Counted from the stretch's first letter, positions 19,400 through 29,575 are shown. The stretch is 64,000 bases of DNA from Bradyrhizobium sp. CER78 (GCF_029846235.1 NZ_JARVWP010000001.1:496001-560000); one strand, 5' to 3'. Notes: generated by a model from the sequence alone, not told the origin. Numbers and translations are program-made.

Positions 19400-22300
19400 T
19401 TAGTGCAGGAGCGGCGTCCGCAAGTCGAGGGTCAAGGGAAACTCAATTGTGCGTTCCTCCGGCGGCGTTTCGATCTTGCCGGGGGTGTGGCCGTGTTCCT
19501 GGAAGCGCGCTAGCCGCCGCGCCTCGGCCTCGTAGGAATTGACCGGTTTGGTCTCGTAGTTGCGGCCGCCAGGATGGGCGACGTGATAGACGCAGCCGCC
19601 GAGCGAGCGGCCGTTCCAGGTGTCGATCAGGTCGAACGTCAGCGGCGCATGCACGGGAATGGTCGGATGCAGGCCGGAGGCCGGCTGCCAGGCCTTGAAA
19701 CGGACGCCGGCGACTGCCTCGCCCGAGCGGCCGGTCTCGGTCATCGGCATCCGCCTGCCGTTGCAGGTGACGACATGGCGGCCCTCGACGAAGCCGGTCG
19801 CCTTCACCTGCAGCCGCTCGACCGAGGAATCGACGTAACGCACGGTGCCGCCCGAGGTGCCCTCCTCGCCCAGCACATGCCAAGGCTCGAGCGCCTGGCG
19901 CAGCTCGAGGCCGACGCCGCCGTGATGGACCCGGCCGAAGGCGGGGAAACGAAATTCAAGCTGGGCCTGATACCATTCCGGCTCGACGTCGTAGCCGAAC
20001 TGCTTGAGCTCGGCGAGCACACCCAGAAAATCCTCCCAGAGGAAATGCGGCAGCATGAAGCGGTCATGCAGCGCGGTGCCCCAGCGCACGAACTTGCCCT
20101 GCTGCGGCTCGCGCCACAGCTTTGCGATCAGTGCACGGATCAAGAGCTGTTGCGCCAGCGACATCCTGGGATCAGGCGGCATTTCGAGCGCGCGGAATTC
20201 GACCAGGCCGAGCCGGCCGGTCGGGCCATCGGGTGAATAGAGCTTATCAATGCAGATCTCGGCGCGATGGGTGTTGCCGGTGATGTCGACCAGGATGTGC
20301 CGGAACAGCCGGTCGACCAGCCATAGCGGCGCGTCCATGCCCGGCGGCGGCACGTGCGACAGCGCGATCTCGAGCTCATAGAGCCCGTCATGCCGTGCCT
20401 CATCGATGCGCGGCGCCTGGCTGGTCGGGCCGATGAACATGCCGGAGAACAGATACGACAGCGACGGATGCCGCTGCCAGTACAGCACGAGGCTCTTCAG
20501 CAGATCAGGCCGGCGCAGGAACGGTGAATCCTCCGGCTTGCTGCCGCCGACAACGATATGGTTGCCGCCGCCGGTGCCGGTGTGGCGGCCGTCGATCAGG
20601 AAGCGGTTGGCCCCTAACCGCGTCTTCGCGGAGTCCTCATAGAGGCCAAGGGTGATGTCGACGGCTTCACGCCAGCTCTGCGCAGGCTGCACGTTGATCT
20701 CGATCACGCCGGGATCGGGCGTCACCTTGATCACCTCGACGCGCGGGTCGAACGGCGGCGAATAGCCTTCGACATGCACCGCGAGCTGCGTTTCCTCGGC
20801 GGTCGCCTCGATTGCCGTGATCAGTTCGAGATAGTCGTCGACCTTCTCGACCGGCGGCATGAAGACGCAAAGCACGCCGTCGCGGACTTCGATCGCCATT
20901 GCGGTGCGCACCGGCAGCGGCTCGGGGATGTCCTTCAGCGCCTGCTTCAGCTCCGCGTCGGCAAGCGCCTCGCGCGGCGCCATCGGATCCTGCTCGACGA
21001 TGTAAGGATAGTCCTCCGGCGCGACATGTTCGAGCGAGCCGATCGGCAGCCGCAGGCCGAGCGGCGAATCGCCGGGTGATGCGAACAGATGGCTGCGGCG
21101 GATCTTCCAGCGCTCGCTGCGCCAGCGCGCAGGGATTTTATCGGCAAGCGGCGTCCAACGCTGGATCGGCAGCACAAAGCCTTTCGGCGTCGTCAATCCC
21201 TCGTCGAACACCCGCGCCAGGCGCGCGCGCTCTTCGGCATCCGTCAGCTTGGAGTTATCGGGCGTGACATTGGCCGGCAGCCCGGCTTCACGCTGCAGCC
21301 AGAACGCCGGGTCTTCATAGGCCGGCATGACATAGTCGGCGCCGAGTCCGAGCTTCTCGGCGGTGCCGACGGCAAAGCGCTCAGCATCGGCAACCTCGGC
21401 CTTGCGCGGATTCCCGATCGACGCGATCAGATCGGCATTCTTCCAGATCGGCTTGCCGTCCTTGCGCCAATAGAGGCCGAACGCCCAGCGCGGCAGGCTC
21501 TCGCCCGGATACCATTTACCCTGGCCGTAATGCAGCAGGCCGCCCGGCGCGAACCGTGTGCGCAGCTTGCGGATCAATTCGTCGGCCAGCGCGCGCTTGG
21601 TCGGGCCGACCGCGGCGACATTCCACTCCGGCGATTCCAGATCGTCGACCGAAACGAAGGTCGGCTCGCCGCCCATGGTGAGCCGCACGTCGCCCTTCAC
21701 CAAGTCGGCATCGATCTGCTCGCCGAGCCGGTCGAGCCGCGCCCAGGATGCATCCGAAAACGGTCTCGTGATCCGCGGTGCCTCGCGGATCCGCTTGACG
21801 CTCATCTCGAAGCCGAACTCGACATTGGCGGCACCTGCGGTCCCGGTCACCGGCGCGGCGGAGCGGTAGTGAGGCGTGGCGCAGACCGGAATGTGCCCCT
21901 CGCCGCTCAGCATGCCGGAGGTGACGTCGAAGCCGATCCAGCCCGCGCCCGGCAGATAGACCTCGGCCCAGGCGTGCAGATCGGTGAAATCGCTCTCGAC
22001 CTCGCGCGGCCCCTCGAGCGGATCGATATCGGGCCGCAACTGAATGAGATATCCGGAGACGAAACGCGCGGCGAGCCCGAGATGCCGCAGCGTCTGGATC
22101 AAGAGCCATGCCGAGTCGCGGCACGAGCCGGAGCACGCGGCGAGCGTCTCCTCCGGCGTCTGGATGCCGGCCTCCATGCGGATCACGTAGCTGATCTTCT
22201 TTTGCAGCTGCGCGTTCAGCTCGACCAGGAAATTGACGGTGCTGTCGGCCTGGCGCGGAATGTCCTTCAGGTAGGCCGCGAGCAACGGCCCGGGCTCCTC

Positions 22301-22660
22301 GGTCTCGAGATACGGCGCGAGCTCGGTCTTGAGATCGCCGGGATATGCGAATGGAAAACTGTTGGCATAGGGCTCGACGAAGAAGTCGAACGGGTTGACC
22401 ACCGTCATCTCAGCGGTGAAGTCGACCTCGACCTTGAGCTCGGTCGCCTTCTCCGGAAACACATAGCGCGCCAGCCAGTTGCCCTGCGGGTCCTGCTGCC
22501 AGTTCACGAAATGATTTGATGGCGTGACCTTGAGCGAATAGCTCAGGATCGGCGTGCGGGTGTGCGGCGCGGGCCGGAGCCGAATGGTCTGGGGCCCGAG
22601 ATCGATCGGCCGGTCGTATTTGTAGTGCGTGACGTGATGCAGTGCGACGAAGATCGACAC
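19400..22660 (-). CDS. Transglutaminase / DUF2126 protein
   Basis: 1086 aa from a GTG at 22660 ([15 protein letters not shown]), chosen because GGAG lies 9 bases upstream and the family starts here. An upstream ATG adds 22 unlike residues. A transglutaminase-like domain occupies about residues 1-300, with C180 (GSCRDSAW), H229 (LHAWAEVY) and D245 (GFDVTSG). A long DUF2126 region follows ([31 protein letters not shown]), resembling an amidoligase/glutamine-synthetase-like fold. It is first in the three-gene ATP-grasp/transglutaminase set. Its product is unknown. Confidence 0.9.
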   Translation of the reverse strand: MSIFVALHHVTHYKYDRPIDLGPQTIRLRPAPHTRTPILSYSLKVTPSNHFVNWQQDPQGNWLARYVFPEKATELKVEVDFTAEMTVVNPFDFFVEPYANSFPFAYPGDLKTELAPYLETEEPGPLLAAYLKDIPRQADSTVNFLVELNAQLQKKISYVIRMEAGIQTPEETLAACSGSCRDSAWLLIQTLRHLGLAARFVSGYLIQLRPDIDPLEGPREVESDFTDLHAWAEVYLPGAGWIGFDVTSGMLSGEGHIPVCATPHYRSAAPVTGTAGAANVEFGFEMSVKRIREAPRITRPFSDASWARLDRLGEQIDADLVKGDVRLTMGGEPTFVSVDDLESPEWNVAAVGPTKRALADELIRKLRTRFAPGGLLHYGQGKWYPGESLPRWAFGLYWRKDGKPIWKNADLIASIGNPRKAEVADAERFAVGTAEKLGLGADYVMPAYEDPAFWLQREAGLPANVTPDNSKLTDAEERARLARVFDEGLTTPKGFVLPIQRWTPLADKIPARWRSERWKIRRSHLFASPGDSPLGLRLPIGSLEHVAPEDYPYIVEQDPMAPREALADAELKQALKDIPEPLPVRTAMAIEVRDGVLCVFMPPVEKVDDYLELITAIEATAEETQLAVHVEGYSPPFDPRVEVIKVTPDPGVIEINVQPAQSWREAVDITLGLYEDSAKTRLGANRFLIDGRHTGTGGGNHIVVGGSKPEDSPFLRRPDLLKSLVLYWQRHPSLSYLFSGMFIGPTSQAPRIDEARHDGLYELEIALSHVPPPGMDAPLWLVDRLFRHILVDITGNTHRAEICIDKLYSPDGPTGRLGLVEFRALEMPPDPRMSLAQQLLIRALIAKLWREPQQGKFVRWGTALHDRFMLPHFLWEDFLGVLAELKQFGYDVEPEWYQAQLEFRFPAFGRVHHGGVGLELRQALEPWHVLGEEGTSGGTVRYVDSSVERLQVKATGFVEGRHVVTCNGRRMPMTETGRSGEAVAGVRFKAWQPASGLHPTIPVHAPLTFDLIDTWNGRSLGGCVYHVAHPGGRNYETKPVNSYEAEARRLARFQEHGHTPGKIETPPEERTIEFPLTLDLRTPLLH

Positions 22661-22846
22661 GGACGGGGGACTCCAGCAGCTTTTTTGAGCAGAACACCGG
22701 TTCCGGCCGACATCAAGCACTAACAACGGGCAGTAAGTGCCTATCCGGAGAGCGGATTTCGCCGATTGGCGGCCGGGCTGAACCCAAACTTAACCAAGTC
22801 CGTTCACCATAACGGCACTGACGCATGTTGAGTATGGAGTAGCGCC

Positions 22847-23308
22847 GTGCAGAAATTCACCATCCTGCTGACCACCGCAATGCTGCTGCTCGGGCTGAAT
22901 CGAGCCGCACGCGCAGACGAGGTCGAGGGAATCTGGCTGACCGCGGCCGGCGACGCCAAGATCCGCATCAGCGCCTGCGGCAAGGCGTTGTGCGGCATCA
23001 TCGTCTGGCTGAAGGCGCCGATCGATCCCGCGACCGGCAAGCCGCAGATCGACGACAAGAACACCAACAAGGCACTGGCGCAGCGGCCGATCGTCGGCAT
23101 CAACATCTTCAACGCTATGCGATCGGTCGCCGACAAGAAATGGTCGGGTACGATCTACAATGCCGACGACGGCAAGACCTATTCCAGCGATCTGCAACTC
23201 GCCGGCACGAAGAAGCTCGAGGTGCGCGGCTGCGTACTGGCGGTGCTGTGCGGCGGCGAGACCTGGACCAAGGTCGGCGAGATCACGGTGGCGTCGGCCA
23301 ATCAGTGA
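22847..23308 (+). CDS. DUF2147 secreted protein
   Basis: 153 aa. A Sec signal (MQKFTILLTTAMLLLGLNRAARA) precedes a DUF2147 domain with EGIWLTAAGDAKIRI, CGKALCGIIVWLK and GTIYNADDGKTYSSDL. It is likely a small periplasmic beta-barrel protein. Two close Cys pairs (CGKALC, CVLAVLC) may form disulfides. The start is a GTG at 22847 with GGAG upstream. It is divergent from the DUF2126 gene over 186 bp and followed by a palindromic repeat. Function is unknown. Confidence 0.88.
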   Translation: MQKFTILLTTAMLLLGLNRAARADEVEGIWLTAAGDAKIRISACGKALCGIIVWLKAPIDPATGKPQIDDKNTNKALAQRPIVGINIFNAMRSVADKKWSGTIYNADDGKTYSSDLQLAGTKKLEVRGCVLAVLCGGETWTKVGEITVASANQ

Positions 23309-23327
23309 TCAAGCCGATTTAGCAGCC

Positions 23328-23401
23328 GTCATTGCGACGGGCGACAGCGACGAGGCAATCCATCGCTCCGCAGGCTGTGATGCGGACTGCTTCGCAATGA
23401 C
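23328..23401. repeat. Palindromic repeat, GTCATTGCGA family, copy 1
   Basis: Perfect 10-bp outer arms GTCATTGCGA / TCGCAATGAC enclosing GGCAATCCAT. It shares this plan with the copy at 53988-54069. It lies between the convergent DUF2147 and UxaA-family genes. Confidence 0.8.
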
Positions 23402-23427
23402 CGCGCCAAGGCTGCCGCCCCCGAGTG

Positions 23428-24951
23428 CTACATCGTCGCGCCCAAGACCCACGGCGCGAACTCGGCGCCGCCGAAGTCAAAGCTCTCGCTCTTGGTCGGC
23501 TGGCCCGAGGCGGTCTTGAGGATGAGGTCGAAGATGCGCTGGCCGCATTCCTGCACGCTCTCCTCGCCGTCGAGGATGGTGCCGCAATTGACGTCCATGT
23601 CGTCTTCCATCCGCTTGTACATCGGCGTGTTGGTGGCGAGCTTGATCGACGGCGCCGGCTTGCAGCCGAACACGCTGCCGCGGCCGGTGGTGAAGCAGAC
23701 GAGGTTGGCGCCGCCAGCGACCTGCCCGGTGGCGGCGACCGGGTCGTAGCCGGGCGTGTCCATGAACACGAAGCCCTTCTTGGTGACGGGCTCGGCGTAG
23801 CGCAGCACGTCGACGAGATTGGTGCTGCCGGCCTTGGCCATCGCGCCGAGCGACTTCTCAAGGATCGTGGTGAGACCGCCGGCCTTGTTGCCGGGGCTCG
23901 GATTGGCGTTCATTTCGGCGCCTTCGCGCTGAGTGTATTCCTCCCACCAGCGCATCAGACCGACCAGCTTCTCGCCGACCTCGCGGCTGACGGCGCGGCG
24001 GGTCAACAGATGCTCGGCGCCGTAGGTCTCCGGCGTCTCCGACAGGATCACCGTGCCGCCGTGACGGACCAAGAGATCGCTCGCCGCGCCGAGCGCAGGG
24101 TTGGCCGACACGCCGGAGTAACCGTCCGAGCCGCCGCATTGCAGCGCCACGGTGAGTTCGCTCGCCGGCACCGCCTCGCGCTTGACCTTGTTGGCGTCAG
24201 CGAGCGCTTCCTTCACAAAGGCAACGCCGGCCTCCACGGTCTTGCGCGTGCCGCCGACCTCCTGGATGTCCATCGCGCGCAAACGGCCGGCGAGCTTCTG
24301 CTCCTGCATCAGACCGCCGATCTGGTTCACCTCGCAGCCGAGGCCAAGCACGATCACGTTGGAGAAATTGACGTGCCGCGCATAGCCGCCGAGCGTGCGG
24401 CGAAGCAGCGCCAGCGGCTCGTCCTGGGTCATGCCGCAGCCGGTCTTGTGGGTCAGCGCGACGACACCATCGACATTCGGGAAATCGGCGAGCGGATTGT
24501 CGCCGGTGAACGGGTTCTTCTTGAACATGTCGGCGACAATGCCCGCAACATGGGCGCTGCAATTCACCGAGGTGAGGATGCCGATATAGTTGCGCGTGGC
24601 GACGCGGCCGTCGGCGCGGCGGATGCCCTCGAAGGTCGCCGGCAAATCGAAGTTCGGCACCGGCTTGACGTCGACGCCATAGGCATAGTCCTTGGCGAAA
24701 TCGCCCATGCCGCAGTTCTGGGTATGCACGTGCTGGCCCGGCGCGATCGGCTGCGTCGCAAAGCCGATGATCTGGCCGTACCGCCGGATCGGCTCGCCCT
24801 GCGCAATCGGCCTGATCGCGACCTTGTGGCCGGCCGGAATGCGATCGACCGTGGTGACACCGTCGCTCACTTCCAACCCCGGCGGCAGGCTCGCGCGCGC
24901 GATCAAAACGCTGTCGTCGGCGTGCAGGCGGATCACTTGTGCCGAGGCCAT
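23428..24951 (-). CDS. UxaA-family sugar-acid dehydratase (altronate/galactarate type)
   Basis: 507 aa, the length of altronate and galactarate dehydratases (about 495-525). An N-terminal SAF domain spans about residues 1-90 (VIRLHADDSVLIARASLPPG). The iron-dependent dehydratase part follows, with RNYIGILTSVNCSAH, LTHKTGCGM, LQCGGSDGYSGVSANPALG and NPSPGNKAGGLTTILEKSLG; Cys in these runs are likely metal ligands. Expected reaction: removal of water from an aldonate or aldarate to a 2-keto-3-deoxy acid. The ATG at 24951 has AAGGAG just upstream. It is last gene of an operon with an aldolase, an oxidoreductase and a Liv transporter. Exact substrate not resolvable. Confidence 0.88.
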   Translation of the reverse strand: MASAQVIRLHADDSVLIARASLPPGLEVSDGVTTVDRIPAGHKVAIRPIAQGEPIRRYGQIIGFATQPIAPGQHVHTQNCGMGDFAKDYAYGVDVKPVPNFDLPATFEGIRRADGRVATRNYIGILTSVNCSAHVAGIVADMFKKNPFTGDNPLADFPNVDGVVALTHKTGCGMTQDEPLALLRRTLGGYARHVNFSNVIVLGLGCEVNQIGGLMQEQKLAGRLRAMDIQEVGGTRKTVEAGVAFVKEALADANKVKREAVPASELTVALQCGGSDGYSGVSANPALGAASDLLVRHGGTVILSETPETYGAEHLLTRRAVSREVGEKLVGLMRWWEEYTQREGAEMNANPSPGNKAGGLTTILEKSLGAMAKAGSTNLVDVLRYAEPVTKKGFVFMDTPGYDPVAATGQVAGGANLVCFTTGRGSVFGCKPAPSIKLATNTPMYKRMEDDMDVNCGTILDGEESVQECGQRIFDLILKTASGQPTKSESFDFGGAEFAPWVLGATM

Positions 24952-24977
24952 GAGAGTTCTCCTTGGTGTTTTCTTCA

Positions 24978-25127
24978 CCTCTCCCCGTCCTTCACGGGGA
25001 GAGGTCGAACTCTCGCACAGCGAGAATTCGGGTGAGGGGCGAGGCACAGTGCCAACTTCGACAAAGGTGCTCGCCGGATAGAGGCCCCTCACCCCAACCC
25101 TCTCCCCGCAAAAGAACGGGGAGAGGG
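24978..25127. repeat. Nested palindromic repeat (CTCTCCCCG family)
   Basis: Two hairpins (11-bp arms CCTCTCCCCGT / ACGGGGAGAGG at 24978-25004, and CCCTCTCCCCG / CGGGGAGAGGG at 25098-25127) flank an outer inverted pair, GGGTGAGGGGC (25030) and GCCCCTCACCC (25084). The whole element fills the aldolase-dehydratase gap inside the operon. It ends 13 bp before the aldolase stop codon. Only one copy occurs in this window. Confidence 0.8.
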
Positions 25128-25139
25128 CGAGGATCATGC

Positions 25140-25916
25140 TTACGCCTTGCCGCCGGACTTCTCGCGGGTCTGGTTGACCTGCATCCTGGCGTAGACCTGC
25201 ATCAGGCCGACTTCGTTCGACAGTGTCACGAGCTTGAAGCCCATGTTGATCGCGCGCACCGCGCCTTCAGCGCCCGAGCAGTGGATGCCCGGGTTGAGGC
25301 CGCGCTTGCCGCATTCCTTGATGATCTTCTCGTAGATCTTGAGGATCTCCGGCTCGTCGCGATCGAGCTTTGGCACGAGGCCGTAGGAGAAGCCGAGATC
25401 GGACGGACCGATATAGACGCCGTCGATGCCCTCGACGTCGAGGATCGCTTCCATGTTCTCGACCGCGGTCTTGGTCTCCATCATCGGCAGCAGCACGATC
25501 TCGTCGTTGGCGGTCTGCTGATAGGTGCCGGCCGAGCCGTACATGCCGGAGCGGATCGGACCGTTGGAGCGCACGCCCTTCGGCGGATACTTCGCGTAGG
25601 AGACGAGGTTCTTGGCTTCCTGCGGCGTGTTGACCATCGGGCAGATCACGCCATAGGCGCCGCCATCGAGCACCTTGCCGATGATGCCGGGCTCATTCCA
25701 GGGCACGCGGACCATCGGCGTGACCGGATGGGCATGCATCGACTGGAAGCATTGCACCATCGACTGATAATCCTGCACGCCGTGCTGCATGTCGACGGTG
25801 ACGCTGTCGAAGCCGCATTGCGCGATCACTTCGGCCGAAAACCCGGAGGGGATCGCGAGCCATGCGTTCACCACCGCCTTGCCCGATGCCCAGACTTGCT
25901 TGACCTTGTTTGCCAT
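25140..25916 (-). CDS. HpcH/HpaI-family class II aldolase
   Basis: 258 aa TIM-barrel aldolase that splits 2-keto-3-deoxy or 4-hydroxy-2-oxo acids to pyruvate plus an aldehyde, with a divalent metal. Catalytic His is in VDMQHGVQDYQS, the Arg in MVRVPWNEP, and the metal ligands in LLPMMETKT (Glu) and YIGPSDLGFS (Asp). In its operon it would act after the UxaA-type dehydratase. It could also serve the homoprotocatechuate pathway 8 kb away, which lacks its own aldolase here. Substrate choice is inference. Confidence 0.9.
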   Translation of the reverse strand: MANKVKQVWASGKAVVNAWLAIPSGFSAEVIAQCGFDSVTVDMQHGVQDYQSMVQCFQSMHAHPVTPMVRVPWNEPGIIGKVLDGGAYGVICPMVNTPQEAKNLVSYAKYPPKGVRSNGPIRSGMYGSAGTYQQTANDEIVLLPMMETKTAVENMEAILDVEGIDGVYIGPSDLGFSYGLVPKLDRDEPEILKIYEKIIKECGKRGLNPGIHCSGAEGAVRAINMGFKLVTLSNEVGLMQVYARMQVNQTREKSGGKA

Positions 25917-25953
25917 TGATCGCGTTTCCTTTTGTGTTTTTGGGGGGCTGACC

Positions 25954-27039
25954 TCAGCTGGTCGCCCGCTGGATCGAGACTTCGCTGACGCCGACTTCGC
26001 GCGCGGTATTCACTATCGCCGCCCAGGTGTCGTCAGGCAAGGGGATGCCGTTCTTGGTGCGATCGGCGCGGGTTTTGCGCTCGGGATCGCCCGGAACCAG
26101 CACGGAATCCATGCCCGCGATCGGCTTGGTGGCGCGGATGAAATCGGTGTAGCGGGTGATTTCGCCGTCGAAGAAGTTGCTGGTGTCGATCACCTTGGGA
26201 TCGATGTAGAACGCCATCATGCCGTTGGCGAAGCGACGGTCCGACGACGTCGCACCGGTGCCCGTCAGCGCGCCGCCGAGCAGCTCGCAGATGAAGGCAA
26301 GGCCCGAGCCCTTGTGATCGCCGAAGGCGCGGATCGCGCCGGTTCCCTTGGTGTGGTCGCGCGGTCCGTCGGGCGTGTACGGGCCATACAGCACGTGCGG
26401 ATCCTCGCTCAGCGTGCCGTCGGCATCGACCAGCGCGCCGATCGGCAGCTTCTTGCCGCCGCGGCTCGCGACCAGGCACTTGCCTTCGGCCACAACCGAG
26501 GTCGCGAAATCGAGCACGATCGGATCTTGGCCCTGACGCGGAATGCCAACGCAGTATGGTGCGGTCGACAGCCGCTTCTCGACGCCGCCATAAGGCGCGA
26601 CCAGCAGCGAGCCCGCCGCGGTCACGAAATGAATCGAAACAAGACCTTCGGCGGCGGCCATTTCGGCCCAGTCGCCGACGCGGCCGAGATGGCCGGAGTT
26701 GCGCAGCGCGACCGCGGCAAGCCCCGCCTTCTTGCACTTCTCGATGCCGAGCTTGACCGCAACCGGGGTGACGGTCTGGCCATAGCCGAACTTGCCGTCG
26801 ACCACCGCGAGCGACGGCGTGTCGACCACGACCTCGGGGGTCTGGTTCGGCACGATCGAGCCCATCTTCTTCCACCTGACATAAACCGGCACGCGGATCA
26901 CGCCGTGGCTGTCATGCCCGGTGAGGTTCGCCGTCGTCAGATAGGTCGCGATGCGGCTCGCCTCTTCCGGAGACGACTCCGAATGGGAAAACACCTCGGA
27001 CACGAAGTTGATGAGGTTATCGACCTTGATGGTGACCAT
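25954..27039 (-). CDS. Ldh2/malate-lactate-type NAD(P)H oxidoreductase
   Basis: 361 aa. Belongs to the Ldh family (malate/L-lactate, ureidoglycolate, 2,3-diketogulonate and sulfolactate dehydrogenases), which does not use a Rossmann fold. Signatures are NLTGHDSHGVIRVPVY with the catalytic His, KKAGLAAVALRNSGHLGRVGDWAE and PIVLDFATSVVAEGK. In this operon it probably interconverts a 2-keto acid and a 2-hydroxy acid before or after the dehydratase/aldolase steps. It is separated by 37 bp from the aldolase gene and 35 bp from livF. Confidence 0.9.
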   Translation of the reverse strand: MVTIKVDNLINFVSEVFSHSESSPEEASRIATYLTTANLTGHDSHGVIRVPVYVRWKKMGSIVPNQTPEVVVDTPSLAVVDGKFGYGQTVTPVAVKLGIEKCKKAGLAAVALRNSGHLGRVGDWAEMAAAEGLVSIHFVTAAGSLLVAPYGGVEKRLSTAPYCVGIPRQGQDPIVLDFATSVVAEGKCLVASRGGKKLPIGALVDADGTLSEDPHVLYGPYTPDGPRDHTKGTGAIRAFGDHKGSGLAFICELLGGALTGTGATSSDRRFANGMMAFYIDPKVIDTSNFFDGEITRYTDFIRATKPIAGMDSVLVPGDPERKTRADRTKNGIPLPDDTWAAIVNTAREVGVSEVSIQRATS

Positions 27040-27074
27040 GAACTACTAGCTCGCTCGATAAACACAGTGCGTTG

Positions 27075-27806
27075 TCAGGCGTGGGTCTTGGCGTGGCCGC
27101 CGAGATAGGCCGCGGCGATGGCTTCATTGCCCCACAATTCGTCGGGCTTGCCTCCGAGCACGATCCGCCCGGTTTCGAGGACGAAACCGTGATCGGCGAC
27201 CGAGAGTCCCATGCGCGCATTTTGCTCGACGAGCAAGACCGTGGTGTCCTTCCTGATCTGCGAAATGATGCGGAACACCGCCTGCACGATCACAGGTGCG
27301 AGACCGAGCGACGGCTCGTCGAGCAGCAACAGCCGCGGCTTGGCCATCAGGCCGCGCGCCACCGCGACCATCTGCAGCTGTCCGCCGGACAGCGTCCAGC
27401 CGAGCGCATTGGAGAAGGCGCGAATATCCGGAAACAAATCGAACATCGCGTCGGCCTCGCGCGAGATCTGCGACGCCGAAACCTTCCGGTTCGACGCGCC
27501 GAGCATGATGTTCTCTTTCACGGTGAGGCCCGGAAACACGCGGCGGCCTTCCGGCACATGCGAGATGCCGAGCCGGACGATCGCTTCCGGGCCGAGGCCC
27601 GCGATCGAGTGACCGTCGAACAGGATGTCGCCGGAGGCCGGCTTGGCGAGGCCGGAGATCGCGCGCAGCGTGGTCGACTTGCCGGCGCCGTTGGCACCGA
27701 GCAGCGTGACCACCTGCCCCTGCTCCACGGCGATGGTGACGCCGCGCAGCGCTTCGATCTCGCCGTAGCGGACCACGAGATTGCGGATTTCGAGCAGCGG
27801 CATCAT
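27075..27806 (-). CDS. LivF-type ABC transporter ATPase
   Basis: 243 aa. ATP-binding subunit of a branched-chain-amino-acid-type (HAAT) importer. Walker A GANGAGKST, signature LSGGQLQM and Walker B LLLLDEPSLGLAP are all intact. The ATG at 27806 overlaps the LivM-LivG stop by 4 bases. The catabolic genes downstream suggest the cargo is an organic or sugar acid rather than an amino acid. Confidence 0.93.
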   Translation of the reverse strand: MMPLLEIRNLVVRYGEIEALRGVTIAVEQGQVVTLLGANGAGKSTTLRAISGLAKPASGDILFDGHSIAGLGPEAIVRLGISHVPEGRRVFPGLTVKENIMLGASNRKVSASQISREADAMFDLFPDIRAFSNALGWTLSGGQLQMVAVARGLMAKPRLLLLDEPSLGLAPVIVQAVFRIISQIRKDTTVLLVEQNARMGLSVADHGFVLETGRIVLGGKPDELWGNEAIAAAYLGGHAKTHA

Positions 27807-29575
27807 TCGCTCCCGAGATAGGCGGAGACGACGTCGGGATGGCGCAGCACCGCCATCGACTCGCCGTCCGCGATGCGGCGTCCGAAGTTCAGCACGGTGA
27901 TGTGCTGGGCGGCTTCCGAGACCAGCGTCATGTCGTGATCGATGATCAGGATGGTGAGGCCCTGGGCCGCGATGCGCTTGAGCAGCTCATGCAGCTCGAG
28001 CTTCTCGGTCGAGTTGAGGCCGGCGGCCGGCTCGTCGAGCAGCAGCAGCGTCGGGTTCGACGCCAGCGCCCGCGCGATCTCGATCAGGCGCTGATGGCCG
28101 TAGGAGAAGCTCGAGATCAGCTCATTGGCGCGGCTGCCGAGGCCGACGAAGGTCAGCGCCTCCATCGCCCGCTCGGTCAGCGCGTCGTCGCCCTTCCCGA
28201 TCATGGTGTTGCCGGGACGCTCGGCGCCGATCTCGACATTCTCCAGCGCCGTCATCGAGCGGAACAGACGGATGTTCTGGAAGGTACGTCCAAGGCCCGC
28301 GGCGGTGCGCTGATGCGGCGCCATGTTGGTGATGTCGGTGCCGTCGAGCACGATCTTGCCTGATGTGGCCTTGTAGAGGCCGGACAGCACGTTCAGCGTC
28401 GTGGTCTTGCCGGAGCCGTTCGGTCCGATCAGCGCATGCACGCCGCCGCGCTTCACCGCGATGTCGACGCCGTCGACCGCCTTGAGGCCGCCGAAATGCT
28501 TCGAGAGCCCGGTGACTTCGAGCACGATGTCGCCGCCAGTCGTCGCGGGCCTGAGCTGCAGCGCTCCGGCGACAGGCGGCGCCTTGGTGTGCGCACGCCA
28601 ACGCGTGAACGCATCGGACACGAAGCCCCAGATGCCATCCGGCATGAAGCGGATGATCAGGATCACCGACAGGCCGTAGATCGCAAGGTAGAGACCCGGC
28701 ACGCTCTTCAGGAAGCGCAGCCATTCCGGGATCAGGATCAGCAGACCAGTGCCGATCACCGAGCCGATCGGCGAGGCCACGCCGCCGAGCAGCGACATGG
28801 TCAGGAACTGGATCGATTCCGCGAACGAGAACTGGTCCGGGCTGACATAGGCGAAGCCGCCGGCGAACAGGCCGCCGGCGAGACCGCCGAGCACCGCGCA
28901 CACCGCAAAGGCGTAGACCTTGGTGCGGAACACGTCGATGCCGTTGACACCCGCCGCGAGCTCGTTGTCGCGCACTGCGCGCATGGCACGGCCGAGCTTG
29001 GTGTCAGGCAGATGCCAGACCAGGTAGCCGACGATCGCAAGCATCGCGACGCAGAAGGCCAGATAGCTCTGCGAGGACTGGAACAGCTCGGGGCGGCGAA
29101 TGTTCGCGACGCCGTCCGGTCCGTGAGTCACGCCGACCGCGTTGATCATCACCAGGGTCACGATCTGCTGGAACGAGATCGTCACCATCGCAAGGTAATG
29201 CCCGCCGAGACGCAGCGTCGACATGCCGAGGAATGCGCCGGCAACCAACGTGATCGCGCAGGCGCCAACCAGGCAGAGCCAGAAGTTCAGATGCAGGTCG
29301 GCGGTCCCGAGGCCGACGGCGTAGGCGCCGAAGCCGAAGAACGCGGCCTGCGCCAGGTTGATCTGGCCGCACAGGCCGAGCACGACCGAGAGCCCGAACA
29401 CCGCGATCGAGAAGGTCGTGGCCTGCAGCAGGATGTTGAGGATGTAGCCGTCGAACTGCATGCCGGCGGCGAGCGCCACCAGCACCGCAGCGCCGATGAA
29501 ATACGGCAGATGACGGATGATCAGCGGCTTCGAGCGCACGGCGGGCGCCGGAATCATGTTGTCGCTGGCGCTCAT
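27803..29575 (-). CDS. LivM-LivG fusion: permease plus ATPase
   Basis: 590 aa. Residues about 25-330 are a LivM permease with eight or more TM segments and the loop RAMRAVRDNELAAGVNGID typical of this family. Residues about 350-590 are a LivG ATPase: Walker A GPNGSGKTT near 384, signature SYGHQRLIEIARAL, Walker B LLLLDEPAAGLN. The two subunits are one polypeptide here; the other Liv operon in this window keeps them apart. It overlaps both livH and livF by 4 bases. Confidence 0.93.
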   Translation of the reverse strand: MSASDNMIPAPAVRSKPLIIRHLPYFIGAAVLVALAAGMQFDGYILNILLQATTFSIAVFGLSVVLGLCGQINLAQAAFFGFGAYAVGLGTADLHLNFWLCLVGACAITLVAGAFLGMSTLRLGGHYLAMVTISFQQIVTLVMINAVGVTHGPDGVANIRRPELFQSSQSYLAFCVAMLAIVGYLVWHLPDTKLGRAMRAVRDNELAAGVNGIDVFRTKVYAFAVCAVLGGLAGGLFAGGFAYVSPDQFSFAESIQFLTMSLLGGVASPIGSVIGTGLLILIPEWLRFLKSVPGLYLAIYGLSVILIIRFMPDGIWGFVSDAFTRWRAHTKAPPVAGALQLRPATTGGDIVLEVTGLSKHFGGLKAVDGVDIAVKRGGVHALIGPNGSGKTTTLNVLSGLYKATSGKIVLDGTDITNMAPHQRTAAGLGRTFQNIRLFRSMTALENVEIGAERPGNTMIGKGDDALTERAMEALTFVGLGSRANELISSFSYGHQRLIEIARALASNPTLLLLDEPAAGLNSTEKLELHELLKRIAAQGLTILIIDHDMTLVSEAAQHITVLNFGRRIADGESMAVLRHPDVVSAYLGSE

